A DNA stretch of 64,000 nt from Marinomonas pontica (lineage in GTDB: Bacteria; Pseudomonadota; Gammaproteobacteria; Pseudomonadales; Marinomonadaceae): assembly GCF_026191375.1 (NCBI RefSeq), contig NZ_JAODTL010000043.1, positions 62,001 to 126,000 on the forward strand, given 5' to 3'. Below, piece after piece: positions 45,678 through 54,154 of this stretch. Position 1 is the stretch's first letter. Each line of letters begins with the position of its first letter. The position numbers and the translations under genes were made by a program. The notes under the pieces were generated by a model. That model did no database searches. It worked only from the letters and a program-made list of their open reading frames with translations, and was not told where the DNA came from.

Positions 45678-46397
45678 TTATCGAGCTTCGCTGCGATAAC
45701 GTCCAGGGGTGATGTTGTAGTGCTTAGTAAACAGTCTGACTAGGGCGCTGGCGTCGCTGATGCCGACTTTATGAGCAATGTCTTCTAGGCTTTTGTTGCT
45801 GGAATCTAACCACATCTTGGCCTCGGTTAGTCTTCGTTGCAGTAAATATTGTTTTGGCGTCATACCAAGGTGACGTTTGAACAGTACCGTGAGCTGGCTG
45901 CTGCTTAGGTGTATGTCGTTGGCTAATTCGTCTAGGCTCCAGCTGTGTTGGAAATGGTGGTCTAAACGGTGTTTTGCTTTGGCCAATCGAGTGTCGGCTT
46001 TGACAATGTTTGATTGTGGAATGGGCAGTAAATGTTCCAATAAATTCAACGCTTGGCGAGTGGTAATGTGGTCGCTCTTGCTTGCTGCTAAGCTGGACAA
46101 AAATGGCAAATAGGCTTGAGTTTGTGGGGACAGCTCGACGAAATTGTGTTCGCTTTCAATGGTTTCGTCCCAGAGTGGGAGCGAGTTCAGAACTAAACAA
46201 TGGTTGTCTTGTCGTGCCAAATGGGTGTGTGATTGGCTGGCGGATATCATGCAAGCTTGTCCAAATTGTACTGTCTGTTGGCGGTGCTCAACGTCGAGTA
46301 CGAGCTGCCCAGACAGAGGCAATACAATCTGAGTGTGACCGTGCGAATGCGCCTTGGCGGTATTTTTGTAAGAAATAACCTCGATGAGTTCGCGCAT
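45678..46397 (-). CDS. AraC family transcriptional regulator
   Basis: A 239-residue AraC regulator: an N-terminal cupin-like sensor (HSHGHTQIVLPLSGQL) and a C-terminal pair of helix-turn-helices (about residues 135-239) with SLDELANDIHLSSSQLTVLFKRHLGMTPKQYLLQRRL and DIAHKVGISDASALVRLF. Convergent with the tctE-linked gene (2-bp gap at 3' ends) and divergent from the cupredoxin operon, so either could be its target. Confidence 0.9.
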   Translation of the reverse strand: MRELIEVISYKNTAKAHSHGHTQIVLPLSGQLVLDVEHRQQTVQFGQACMISASQSHTHLARQDNHCLVLNSLPLWDETIESEHNFVELSPQTQAYLPFLSSLAASKSDHITTRQALNLLEHLLPIPQSNIVKADTRLAKAKHRLDHHFQHSWSLDELANDIHLSSSQLTVLFKRHLGMTPKQYLLQRRLTEAKMWLDSSNKSLEDIAHKVGISDASALVRLFTKHYNITPGRYRSEAR

Positions 46398-46560
46398 TTA
46401 TTTCATTCCTTGTTGTCTATCTTTACTCTTACGAGCACTGGATAACAGAAAATATAGTGATTCGGCTCGTGCTTTGCTGTTTCATGGAGTAAGTTACCTT
46501 AAACAATGCGCGATTACAGACATGGTACTGCTTAATCGAATAAAACCAAAAGGAAATAAA

Positions 46561-47187
46561 ATGCGTTATATATTGATTCTTATGTGTTCATTCGCTTTGC
46601 AAAATGCGTGGGCCGAGATGACTTTGACCATCTTGGATCAAGATAACATGCCGGTGCAAGATGCCGTTGTGATTGTAGCGAATAGCTCAGTTGTGACGCC
46701 AGACACGGTTGCTATCATGGACCAAATCGATGAGTCGTTTGTGCCAAGAGTGCTGGTTGTTCAAAAAGGTCAGTCGGTTGCTTTTCCAAACAGTGACGAT
46801 ATTCGACACCATGTTTACAGTTTTTCTAAACCGAAAGTGTTTGAAATTAAGCTTTATAAAGGCACAGAAATTGACCCTATTCTGTTTGATAAACCCGGTT
46901 TGATTGTGCTGGGCTGTAATATTCATGATGACATGATCGGCTATATTATTGTTGCCGATAATACATTTTCGGTGAAAACGGACAAAGAAGGAAAGGCTCG
47001 TTTACCAGTGAAGCAGGGTGACACTGTGTCTTTATGGAGTGAAAGAATGCTGGATGGCGTTAGTGCCACTCTGGATTTAGAAATCACAGATGATTCACAA
47101 CAAACCGTCGCGTTAGAGCTTTTGCCTCCGATTGAACCGATGGGGTCAATGTACAGCGGTTTTGGAAAGAGTAAATGGTCGAAGTAA
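46561..47187 (+). CDS. Cupredoxin-like periplasmic protein ('methylamine utilization' family)
   Basis: A 208-residue exported protein (signal peptide cleaving near NAWA-EM). The putative type 1 copper ligands are visible: H83/H84 in DDIRHHVYSFSK, C119, H122 and M125 in LGCNIHDDM, with the C-x2-H-x2-M spacing seen in amicyanin. Annotation as methylamine utilization protein is by resemblance only; no methylamine dehydrogenase is nearby. The start at 46561 follows AAAGGAAATAAA; an upstream open extension is non-typical. It is first in an operon with DUF3034 and a haemoglobin gene. Confidence 0.85.
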   Translation: MRYILILMCSFALQNAWAEMTLTILDQDNMPVQDAVVIVANSSVVTPDTVAIMDQIDESFVPRVLVVQKGQSVAFPNSDDIRHHVYSFSKPKVFEIKLYKGTEIDPILFDKPGLIVLGCNIHDDMIGYIIVADNTFSVKTDKEGKARLPVKQGDTVSLWSERMLDGVSATLDLEITDDSQQTVALELLPPIEPMGSMYSGFGKSKWSK

Positions 47188-47220
47188 ACCGATCGACGAT
47201 GACATTAGGAATTCGAAGTG

Positions 47221-48090
47221 ATGAATAACAGGATATTGAAAATATTGAGTGTGGGGTGTTGTATTTTTGCAACGGCTCCAAGCATGGCTGCAGACGGTAA
47301 AATTTTAGCAACGGCTGGGCTTTCACAAGTAGAAGGCAGTGGCGGTGGTGGGCTTGTGCCATGGGCGACTTTGGCGGGTTACGACAGTCAAGACGAAACA
47401 GCGGCGTCATTTTTTATGTCCGATGTGAATGTCAGTGACTTTCGTATGACCTCCATCGGAGTGGCGACGAGTTTTTATGACAGAGTCGAGCTAAGTTATG
47501 CCCAGCAGACGTTTGTGTTGCCAGAATCCTTGATTTCAGGGTTGAGCTTAACGTCAGAGCAAATCAAGCAAGACATTGTCGGGTTGAAGGTTCGTTTGTA
47601 TGGCGATGCTGTGTATTCAGCGTATCCTCAAGTGAGCGCTGGGTTACAGTATAAGCAGCTGGACAGCGACACCGTCGCATCAAAAGTGGGGGCAAAAACT
47701 GACAGCGGTACGGATTTTTATGTAGCGGCCACGAAAGTGCATTTGGGCGCGGTTGCGGGTTATAACCTAATATGGAATGTGGCGGCGCGTGCAACAAAAG
47801 CCAACGAAATGGGTTTATTAGGATATGGTGGCTCAGAAAATAACAGCTACCAAGTGATGATGGAAGGCAGTGTTGGTTTGCTGCTTTCGCCCAACTGGGT
47901 AGTGGGTATGGAATATCGTCAAAAACCAAACAATCTATCCATTGTTGAAGACGATTGGACGGATGTGTTTGTGAGTTACCTGCCGAACAAGAACGTCAAC
48001 ATCACAGCAGCGTATGTTGATTTAGGCACAGTAGCGACGAAGAAAGACCAAAAAGGCATTTATTTATCCATGACGGGGTACTTATGGTAA
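47221..48090 (+). CDS. DUF3034 family protein, probable outer-membrane protein
   Basis: A roughly 289-residue DUF3034 protein. A signal peptide (cut near SMAA-DG) is followed by a Gly-rich start (GSGGGGLVPWATLAGY) and alternating beta-strand pattern ending in an aromatic residue (GIYLSMTGYLW), suggesting a beta-barrel of the outer membrane. It is 33 bp after the cupredoxin gene and overlaps the haemoglobin gene by 7 bp. An alternative GTG start lies at 47218. Function is unknown. Confidence 0.8.
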   Translation: MNNRILKILSVGCCIFATAPSMAADGKILATAGLSQVEGSGGGGLVPWATLAGYDSQDETAASFFMSDVNVSDFRMTSIGVATSFYDRVELSYAQQTFVLPESLISGLSLTSEQIKQDIVGLKVRLYGDAVYSAYPQVSAGLQYKQLDSDTVASKVGAKTDSGTDFYVAATKVHLGAVAGYNLIWNVAARATKANEMGLLGYGGSENNSYQVMMEGSVGLLLSPNWVVGMEYRQKPNNLSIVEDDWTDVFVSYLPNKNVNITAAYVDLGTVATKKDQKGIYLSMTGYLW

Positions 48091-48515
48091 ACCTAGTAAA
48101 AGCATCATTCATTGCGCTCAGTGTATTTTTGGTTGCTTGCGCAGCGCCAAACAAAGCGCCACAAAGTCTGTATGACGAAATCGGCGGTAAGCCGACGGTC
48201 GAGGCGATTACGGATAATTTTATTGACGAAATTAGCTTCAACAAAGACATTTATCGTTATTTTGAAAAAACCAATATCACGCGATTTCGTGAGAAATTTA
48301 TCGAACACCTTTGTGTGAATACAGGGGGACCTTGTACTTACACGGGTGATACCATGCTGAAAGTGCATCAAGGACAAAAGATAAACGAAACCGATTTCAA
48401 CTTAACTGTCGATTTGTTGGTAAGTGCAATGAAACGCGCTGGCTTAACCTACCCGCAACAAAATCGTGTTTTAAAGGTGCTTGCTCCAATGCGTGGTGAG
48501 ATGCTGTATAAATAA
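48084..48515 (+). CDS. Group I truncated haemoglobin lipoprotein
   Basis: A 143-residue truncated haemoglobin preceded by a lipoprotein signal; the lipobox is L16-V17-A18-C19. Truncated-globin features are LYDEIGGKPTVEAIT, H75 in EHLCVNTGG and the probable proximal His H95 in VHQGQKINETDF. A lipid-anchored haemoglobin is unusual, since most are cytoplasmic; here it would sit in the periplasm beside a copper protein. It overlaps the DUF3034 gene by 7 bp. Possible roles are NO or oxygen handling or electron transfer, all inferred. Confidence 0.88.
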   Translation: MVNLVKASFIALSVFLVACAAPNKAPQSLYDEIGGKPTVEAITDNFIDEISFNKDIYRYFEKTNITRFREKFIEHLCVNTGGPCTYTGDTMLKVHQGQKINETDFNLTVDLLVSAMKRAGLTYPQQNRVLKVLAPMRGEMLYK

Positions 48516-48550
48516 AGCGATTATTCACGGCTAACCTCATTTCTTGCTTT

Positions 48551-48581
48551 AGGTCATTTTCTGTTGGGAATGGCCTTTTTT
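48551..48581 (+). terminator. Terminator after the haemoglobin operon
   Basis: AGGTCATT pairs (with GU) to GAATGGCCT across TTCTGTTGG, followed by T6. Confidence 0.75.
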
Positions 48582-48631
48582 ATTGTCTTTTCATTTTATA
48601 TATTAGGTTTATCTTATTTATGGAGGCTGAC

Positions 48632-48973
48632 ATGAAAAACTACAATGAAATAAACAAAGAGCAAAATACTTTTTCACGAGAATACCGCAAGGCATCCCCC
48701 GAGATTTTGGATGGCTTTATGACCATGTACAAAGCGTCTATGCGTGAAGGGGCACTTTCAAACAAGGTAAAAGAATTGATGGCGCTGAGTATCGGCATTG
48801 CCGCACGATGCGACGGCTGCATTGCTTCTCATGCCAAGGCATCGATCCGAGCCGGTGCCTCAAGACAAGAGCTAATAGAAACCATCGACGTTGCTGTCAT
48901 GATGGGTGGCGGCCCTTCGGTAATCTATGGGACGCAAGCGCTGGCTGCCGTTGATGAGTTTTTGGCGGGGTGA
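48632..48973 (+). CDS. AhpD-like carboxymuconolactone decarboxylase family protein
   Basis: A 113-residue CMD/AhpD-family protein with the redox pair C60-x-x-C63 and H67 (RCDGCIASH), which is typical of the AhpD-like peroxidase/disulfide reductase core. The start at 48632 has a strong GGAGG at 6 bases; an in-frame ATG at 48620 is weaker. The gene is monocistronic with its own terminator. It may support alkylhydroperoxide or other peroxide detoxification. Confidence 0.92.
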   Translation: MKNYNEINKEQNTFSREYRKASPEILDGFMTMYKASMREGALSNKVKELMALSIGIAARCDGCIASHAKASIRAGASRQELIETIDVAVMMGGGPSVIYGTQALAAVDEFLAG

Positions 48974-49015
48974 TTTTATCGATGAAGAGAATGAAAACTT
49001 GAACTTCAGCGGGAT

Positions 49016-49041
49016 AAAAGGCGACCCATCAGTCGCCTTTT
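49016..49041. terminator. Bidirectional terminator between the AhpD and RimK-like genes
   Basis: AAAAGGCGAC (49016-49025) pairs with GTCGCCTTTT (49032-49041). Confidence 0.9.
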
Positions 49042-49060
49042 GTATGGCTAGTGTGTTTGT

Positions 49061-50542
49061 TTAGTAAGCGTGAATATCGCCACGCTTCATCTGCATTCGG
49101 CGTAGGAATTCCGACATGATTTGCATATAAAGTTCGTCTCCTAGGTATTTGTCTTCTACTCCGCGGTCAATACTTGGGTTGTCGTTTACTTCGATAACGT
49201 AGCCGCGACCGTTTATTTCTTTTACGTCGACGCCGTATAGGCCTTCACCAATTGGTTTGGTGGCAGCGATGGCGGCTTGTAGCACGCGTCGTGGCACTTC
49301 GAAGGTTGGTAACGTATCAAATCCGCCGCTTTGGCTTTTGCTACCTGTATGTTGGTAAATCTGCCAATGGTTTTTCACCATGTAGTAGCGACAAGCAAAG
49401 ATCGGTTTGTTGTTCAGTACGCCGATACGCCAGTCGAATTCGGTGTAAAGGTATTCTTGAACCAATAGCAAAGACGATTTTTTAAACAAGGTGTTCAAAC
49501 TTTCAGTCAAAGCTTCGCGGTTTTCAGCTTTTATAACGCCTTTAGAAAATGCACCGTCTGGGATTTTTACCACCATAGGGTAGCTGATAACGGCTTCCAA
49601 TGCGTCTTCTACGTTGCTTTCACCTTTGTGTACTATGCGTGTTTTTGGGCAAGGTACTTTGTGAGTGTTGAACAAATCTGCTAAGTACACTTTATTGGTA
49701 CAACGCATGATGGATTGTGGGTCGTCCATAACAACCAAGCCTAAGCCTTCGGCTTTTTTAGCGAAGCGATAGGTGTGGTGGTCGATGTTGGTGGTTTCAC
49801 GAATGAACAAGCCATCGTATTCTGGTAGACGCATGATGTCTTTTGGACCAATGGTATCGACGTGTATACCAAGTTGTTTACCGGCTTGGATAAACTTTTT
49901 AATTGCTTGGTCATCACTAGGCGGCATGGCTTCTTCTGGGTTAACCAAAATGGCCATGTCGAATTTCGCCGCACGTTGAATGCGGCCTTTGCTCCATACT
50001 TTATTGCTAAAAGCTTCTAAGGATTCGGCGAACAGGGTTTCTTCTGCGTCGTTCAGTTTACTTTGTGATGTAGAGAAGAGGGCGGTGACTTGCCATTCTT
50101 TGCGGAATTTCAAAGTCACTTCCAATACAGGGCTTGGGAAGCTTTCGAATAATTTGCGTGCAAATTCCTTCATTTCTGGATGAATGGTTTTGCCGAATAC
50201 ACAGTGGAATTTCATTTCCATTGGTGCGTCTGGTTTGGCCAGTTTTTTTGCAAGTAAAGGCAGCCATTGTGAGATCTCCAGCTCATAAAGGTCTTTTTTA
50301 CTTAGGTCGTTTAGCACGCGCACAGACGGCATAACGTGATGGCCGCGGCTTTCTGCCAACAGAGAGCAGTAATATCCATCGGAGAGATATTTACTGCTTT
50401 TACAAAGGTTGATGATGCGAGTGCGGCCTTGGCTTTTGGTAGCCGCCAAGTTTAGGTATTGCGTGAAAGTGATAACACGGTCGCTTGGTAGAAATGCGGA
50501 CCAATCTTTGGCCTGATCAACAACTATGTAAGTCTGTGACAT
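49061..50542 (-). CDS. RimK-like ATP-grasp ligase
   Basis: A 493-residue protein with a RimK-like pre-ATP-grasp region (about 1-290) and an ATP-grasp domain (about 290-480). Visible ATP-grasp features are YPMVVKIPDGAFSKGV, LLVQEYLYTEFDWRIGVL and the metal site VIEVNDNPSIDRGVED. It is much longer than E. coli RimK (300), with an extra N-terminal domain. Family members form amide bonds with amino acids such as glutamate. It is divergent from a GNAT-C39 peptidase fusion gene, an arrangement also seen in other gammaproteobacteria, suggesting a dedicated peptide system. Confidence 0.88.
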   Translation of the reverse strand: MSQTYIVVDQAKDWSAFLPSDRVITFTQYLNLAATKSQGRTRIINLCKSSKYLSDGYYCSLLAESRGHHVMPSVRVLNDLSKKDLYELEISQWLPLLAKKLAKPDAPMEMKFHCVFGKTIHPEMKEFARKLFESFPSPVLEVTLKFRKEWQVTALFSTSQSKLNDAEETLFAESLEAFSNKVWSKGRIQRAAKFDMAILVNPEEAMPPSDDQAIKKFIQAGKQLGIHVDTIGPKDIMRLPEYDGLFIRETTNIDHHTYRFAKKAEGLGLVVMDDPQSIMRCTNKVYLADLFNTHKVPCPKTRIVHKGESNVEDALEAVISYPMVVKIPDGAFSKGVIKAENREALTESLNTLFKKSSLLLVQEYLYTEFDWRIGVLNNKPIFACRYYMVKNHWQIYQHTGSKSQSGGFDTLPTFEVPRRVLQAAIAATKPIGEGLYGVDVKEINGRGYVIEVNDNPSIDRGVEDKYLGDELYMQIMSEFLRRMQMKRGDIHAY

Positions 50543-50663
50543 TGGGTATGCTTTTCCTTTTGCTTAAAAAATCATTATGAGTGTTTAAAAGTTGTATCAA
50601 AAATGGGGGGTAAAAAATACCCTCAATTTGTGCGGATGGTGCGCTTGTTTTACTAATTTAACA

Positions 50664-50714
50664 ATAGTCTAAAATGAAAAAATAAAATGTTTTTTTGATG
50701 AAAAAATAGACTAT
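50664..50714. repeat. Inverted repeats in the divergent rimK-like / GNAT-C39 promoter region
   Basis: ATAGTCTA (50664-50671) and TAGACTAT (50707-50714) flank an A/T-rich 35-base spacer; a second small palindrome CTATC-TTTTA-GATAG follows at 50711-50725. It is possibly an operator for the divergent pair. Confidence 0.45.
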
Positions 50715-50815
50715 CTTTTAGATAGGTTTCGCCCTAGAATGCGCGAAAATTTTCATCGTTAAACTGTCAGTAGTTCGACGATCCTAGCGACCTTTTGCCC
50801 TTTAGAGGCGATGTA

Positions 50816-51967
50816 ATGATCACAAGCTCGGTCACCTGTTCTTTCCCAAATATTGATATACGTTTAGCTAGTATAGATGATTTAAAAGCATTGCTCGTTT
50901 TGGAGGGCAAAGCCTTTACTGGTGACCGTTTGAGTCGCCGTAGTTTTCGTCATGCAATTACGAGTTCTGGTTCAGCGCTATTTGTTGCAATGAAGGAAGA
51001 CGGTGAACTGCTGGGTTATGCCTTGCTGCATCTTCGCCAAGGTACTCACTTGGCTCGTTTGTATTCGCTAGCGGTATCACCTGAAGCACGGGGCCTTGGT
51101 ATCGGAAAATTGTTGATCCAAGCCTGTGAGAAAAAAGCCCTCAAAAAAGGCAAGATGTTGCTGCGTTTGGAAGTTAGTGATGTGAATCACAATGCCATCG
51201 CCTTGTATCAAAAAATGGGTTACAAGGAGTTTGGTCATTACGATGCTTATTACGAAGACCAAACCGATGCGATTCGTATGCAGAAACGTTTGCGTCATGC
51301 GGGTGATGAACAAACCACGCGCGCGATTCCTTGGTTAGCGCAAGGTACGCCATTTACTTGTGGTCCTGCATCATTGCAAATGGTGCTGTCTTCCATGCAC
51401 CCAGATTATCTGGCAACGCCGAACGATGAGTTAGAAATTTGGCGTGAAGCGACGACGATTTTTATGACGTCTGGTCATGGCGGTTGTCACCCTATGGGGC
51501 TGGCGTTGGCAGCGAAAAAGCGTGGCTTGTCAGCAGACGTTTGGTTAAGCGAAGAAGGTCCTTTGTTCGTCGACAGCGTGCGTAACGAGCTAAAGAAAGA
51601 GGTCATTACTCGCGTGCATGACAGTTTTGTTGAGCAATGCGAATATGTCGGTGTGCCATTGCATTATACGGCGATGCCGCTAGAACAATTAATAGAAGCC
51701 TTTGACGAGGGCGGCTTGGCGATTATCTTGATCAGCACCTTTCGCATGGACGGGAAAAAATCGCCCCATTGGGTGGTGATGTCGGGCTACGACGAACATT
51801 GTATTTTGGTGCATGACCCCGATTTAGACGACGATAAAAAATTGCCTGACGATCCACCAAGCCCACTGGATTGTCAGTTTGTGCCGATTGCCCGGGATGA
51901 GTTTGAAAAAATGTCGCGCTTTGGGCAGAGTCGTCTTCAGGCTACTGTCGTACTAAAAAGGCTGTAG
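50816..51967 (+). CDS. GNAT acetyltransferase fused to C39-type peptidase
   Basis: About 383 residues. An N-terminal GNAT domain (about 13-155) has the acetyl-CoA loop RGLGIGK at 92-98. It is joined to a C39-like cysteine peptidase domain (about 170-380) with C182 in TPFTCGPASLQM, H318 in SPHWVVM and D334 in LVHDPD as the likely triad. The start ATG at 50816 follows AGAGG. It is divergent from the RimK-like ligase. The two domains with a ligase suggest making, modifying or trimming a peptide; substrate unknown. Confidence 0.87.
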   Translation: MITSSVTCSFPNIDIRLASIDDLKALLVLEGKAFTGDRLSRRSFRHAITSSGSALFVAMKEDGELLGYALLHLRQGTHLARLYSLAVSPEARGLGIGKLLIQACEKKALKKGKMLLRLEVSDVNHNAIALYQKMGYKEFGHYDAYYEDQTDAIRMQKRLRHAGDEQTTRAIPWLAQGTPFTCGPASLQMVLSSMHPDYLATPNDELEIWREATTIFMTSGHGGCHPMGLALAAKKRGLSADVWLSEEGPLFVDSVRNELKKEVITRVHDSFVEQCEYVGVPLHYTAMPLEQLIEAFDEGGLAIILISTFRMDGKKSPHWVVMSGYDEHCILVHDPDLDDDKKLPDDPPSPLDCQFVPIARDEFEKMSRFGQSRLQATVVLKRL

Positions 51968-52019
51968 TACTGCAAAGATTGTAGCGCTGAAAACGGCTTA
52001 GTTTTTGTTGTCTGCTTAT

Positions 52020-52853
52020 TTATATTGGAAAGCCGCAGAGTTTGGCTGCGTTTTCCCAGAAAAACTTTGCTCGTACCCTAGTATCGGGAAATTGCTTCTC
52101 AGCAAGGGTGAGCAAGGTGCCATAATCCATTCTATGTTGTGCTTTTAAAAACGGCCAATCTGATCCCCAAATAATGAAATCTTCTCCGAAATTTTCGACA
52201 ATCGCCTCGACATAAGGTTTTGTATCTGTATAAGGAAAGGCGCCTTGCGTGAATTTGGCAAAGCCAGAGATTTTAATATAAGCACGTTGTGTTTTGGCTA
52301 ACGCTAAGATGGCTTGAAAGCCCGCGTTGTTTACACCGTGTTCAAGGTTTGGGCGCCCACAATGATCAATCAAAATGGTTGCTTTGGTTTGCATCAGTAG
52401 CGGTGCTAATCGGAGCATTTGCTCATTTTCAACCTGAACTTGCACGATCATCTCTAAATCTGCCAATCGATCCATCAAGGGCAAAGATCGAGCGAAATGC
52501 TCAAATCCGTAATAGGCTACATTAAACGTCACGCCAACAATGCCTTGGGATTTTAGCGTTGCCAATTCCTCTGAAAGCGTATCTTGTTTAACGACAGCCA
52601 TACCTTTGAAGCGACCGTTAGAGCGAGCTATCGCATCCAATAAAGCACGATTGTCATTTTCGCCGTAGGCGGAATTTGGGCCAATTAATAAGGCATGTGA
52701 AACGCCATAGGTTTCTAAAACTTGCAGAAAATAATCTGCCGTGGCGACTTCATGGCCTTCTGGCGCGTAAGGAGAATCGGCTTGATAGGGAAATTGTTGC
52801 GGGTCAAAAATATGATTATGACAATCGATTTTGCGCTCAGTAAATACCGACAT
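52020..52853 (-). CDS. Amidohydrolase family 2 metal-dependent hydrolase
   Basis: A 277-residue TIM-barrel hydrolase of the amidohydrolase-2 type, close in layout to 2-pyrone-4,6-dicarboxylate lactonase. Metal-binding motifs are CHNHIFD near the N-terminus, LIDHCGRPN in the middle and IWGSDWPF near the C-terminus. The start at 52853 (MSVFTERKID) has a ribosome-site-like AAAGGAGCC. Substrate is probably a lactone or amidase-type aromatic breakdown product, but this is unproven. Confidence 0.87.
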   Translation of the reverse strand: MSVFTERKIDCHNHIFDPQQFPYQADSPYAPEGHEVATADYFLQVLETYGVSHALLIGPNSAYGENDNRALLDAIARSNGRFKGMAVVKQDTLSEELATLKSQGIVGVTFNVAYYGFEHFARSLPLMDRLADLEMIVQVQVENEQMLRLAPLLMQTKATILIDHCGRPNLEHGVNNAGFQAILALAKTQRAYIKISGFAKFTQGAFPYTDTKPYVEAIVENFGEDFIIWGSDWPFLKAQHRMDYGTLLTLAEKQFPDTRVRAKFFWENAAKLCGFPI

Positions 52854-53017
52854 AATGGCTCCTTTTATAATGTGTCATCACAGTAATGAAAGCGCTTCGT
52901 TTAGGCTATTTGGTTTTTGACTTCTGGTATTGGAAAAACGGAGGGCGATTGCTTGGTTTTCATTGCGAGCATGGTATGGTTCATGGATACGAAATAAATG
53001 AATGGAGGAGTAGTTCA

Positions 53018-54087
53018 ATGAGGGTTGCGTTTACCAGTGATAATGTTGCCGGTGCATCGGATTCTGTTTTTAAGGCCATGATGGAAGCTGCTCAAGGCGA
53101 TGCTATGCCGTACGGTAATGATGATGGCTCGGCGCAAGTCACGCGTATGTTGTCGGAACTGTTTGAGTGTGATGTGGATGTGTTTTTGGTGTCCACCGGT
53201 ACGGCCGCGAATGTATTGAGTATCAGCGCGTTAACGCCACCTTGGGGAGTGTATTGTGCCACCAAGAAAGTCATTTGCTAAACGACGAAAGTACCGCACC
53301 GGAGTTTTACACTAGTGGTGCGCGATTTGTTGGCATTGGTGGTGCGGATGCGAAGATGGATCCTGCTCAGTTGCAAAAACTGGTTAATCAGAAAATCGAA
53401 GATGTGCACTCCTGTCAGCCTTCTGTGATCAGTCTGTCACAAGTGACCGAAGTGGGCAGTGTGTATTCTTTGGATGAAATTCGAGCCATTACTGATGTGG
53501 CTAAAACGGCAGGCTTGCCAGTTCACATGGATGGCGCTCGTTTTGCCAATGCTTTGTTGGCTTTGGGTTGTACACCCGCTGAAATGACATGGAAAGCGGG
53601 TGTGGATATTGTGTCTTTTGGCGCGACAAAAAATGGTGTGATGGCGTCTGAAGCCATCGTATTGTTTAAGCGGTCTTTAGAAGATAAAGGCTTCTCTAGC
53701 GAGAAAGTAGCCAAAGAGCTGGGTTATCGTCGTAAGCGTGGCGGCCATTTGCATTCGAAAATGCGTTTGTTATCCGCTCAGATGATTTCTTACTTAACGG
53801 ATGATTTGTGGCGTATTAACGCGACACACGCCAATGCCATGATGGCGTTGTTGCAAGATGGTTTGAAAACCGTTCCAGGCGTAAAAATTAACACACCAGC
53901 TCAGGCAAATATGCTGTTTTGCACCTTGCCATTGCCAATGATTGATCATTTGCAAGCCGAAGGTTTTGGCTTTTATGGCGGTCGTTGGGAAGAGGGTGTG
54001 ATTCGATTGGTGACGTCTTTTAGAACGCCAAAAGAAGGTGTTGAGGCGTTCATCGCATCCGCTAAGACGTTTGCTGCTCAACAATAG
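53018..54087 (+). CDS. Low-specificity L-threonine aldolase (frameshifted)
   Basis: A PLP enzyme splitting threonine/allo-threonine to glycine and acetaldehyde, about 356 residues when repaired. The PLP Lys is in FGATKNGVM and the conserved Asp in VHMDGARFANAL. The start ATG at 53018 follows GGAGGAG. The frame breaks at the G4 run at 53244-53247: it reads TPPWGVYCATKK then stops, while the other frame reads WGSVLCHQESHLLNDES. Adding one G restores the protein. A homopolymer deletion, so probably a sequence error. Confidence 0.85.
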
Positions 54088-54120
54088 GATTGGATGTTTT
54101 ATTGATATGGCTTGTGTTTA

Positions 54121-54154
54121 AAAAAATCGACATCGTCGACGATGTCGGTTTTTT
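54121..54154. terminator. Bidirectional terminator between threonine aldolase and arsJ
   Basis: A perfect 20-base palindrome (CGACATCGTC and its mirror, 54128-54147), flanked by A6 and T6. Confidence 0.93.
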
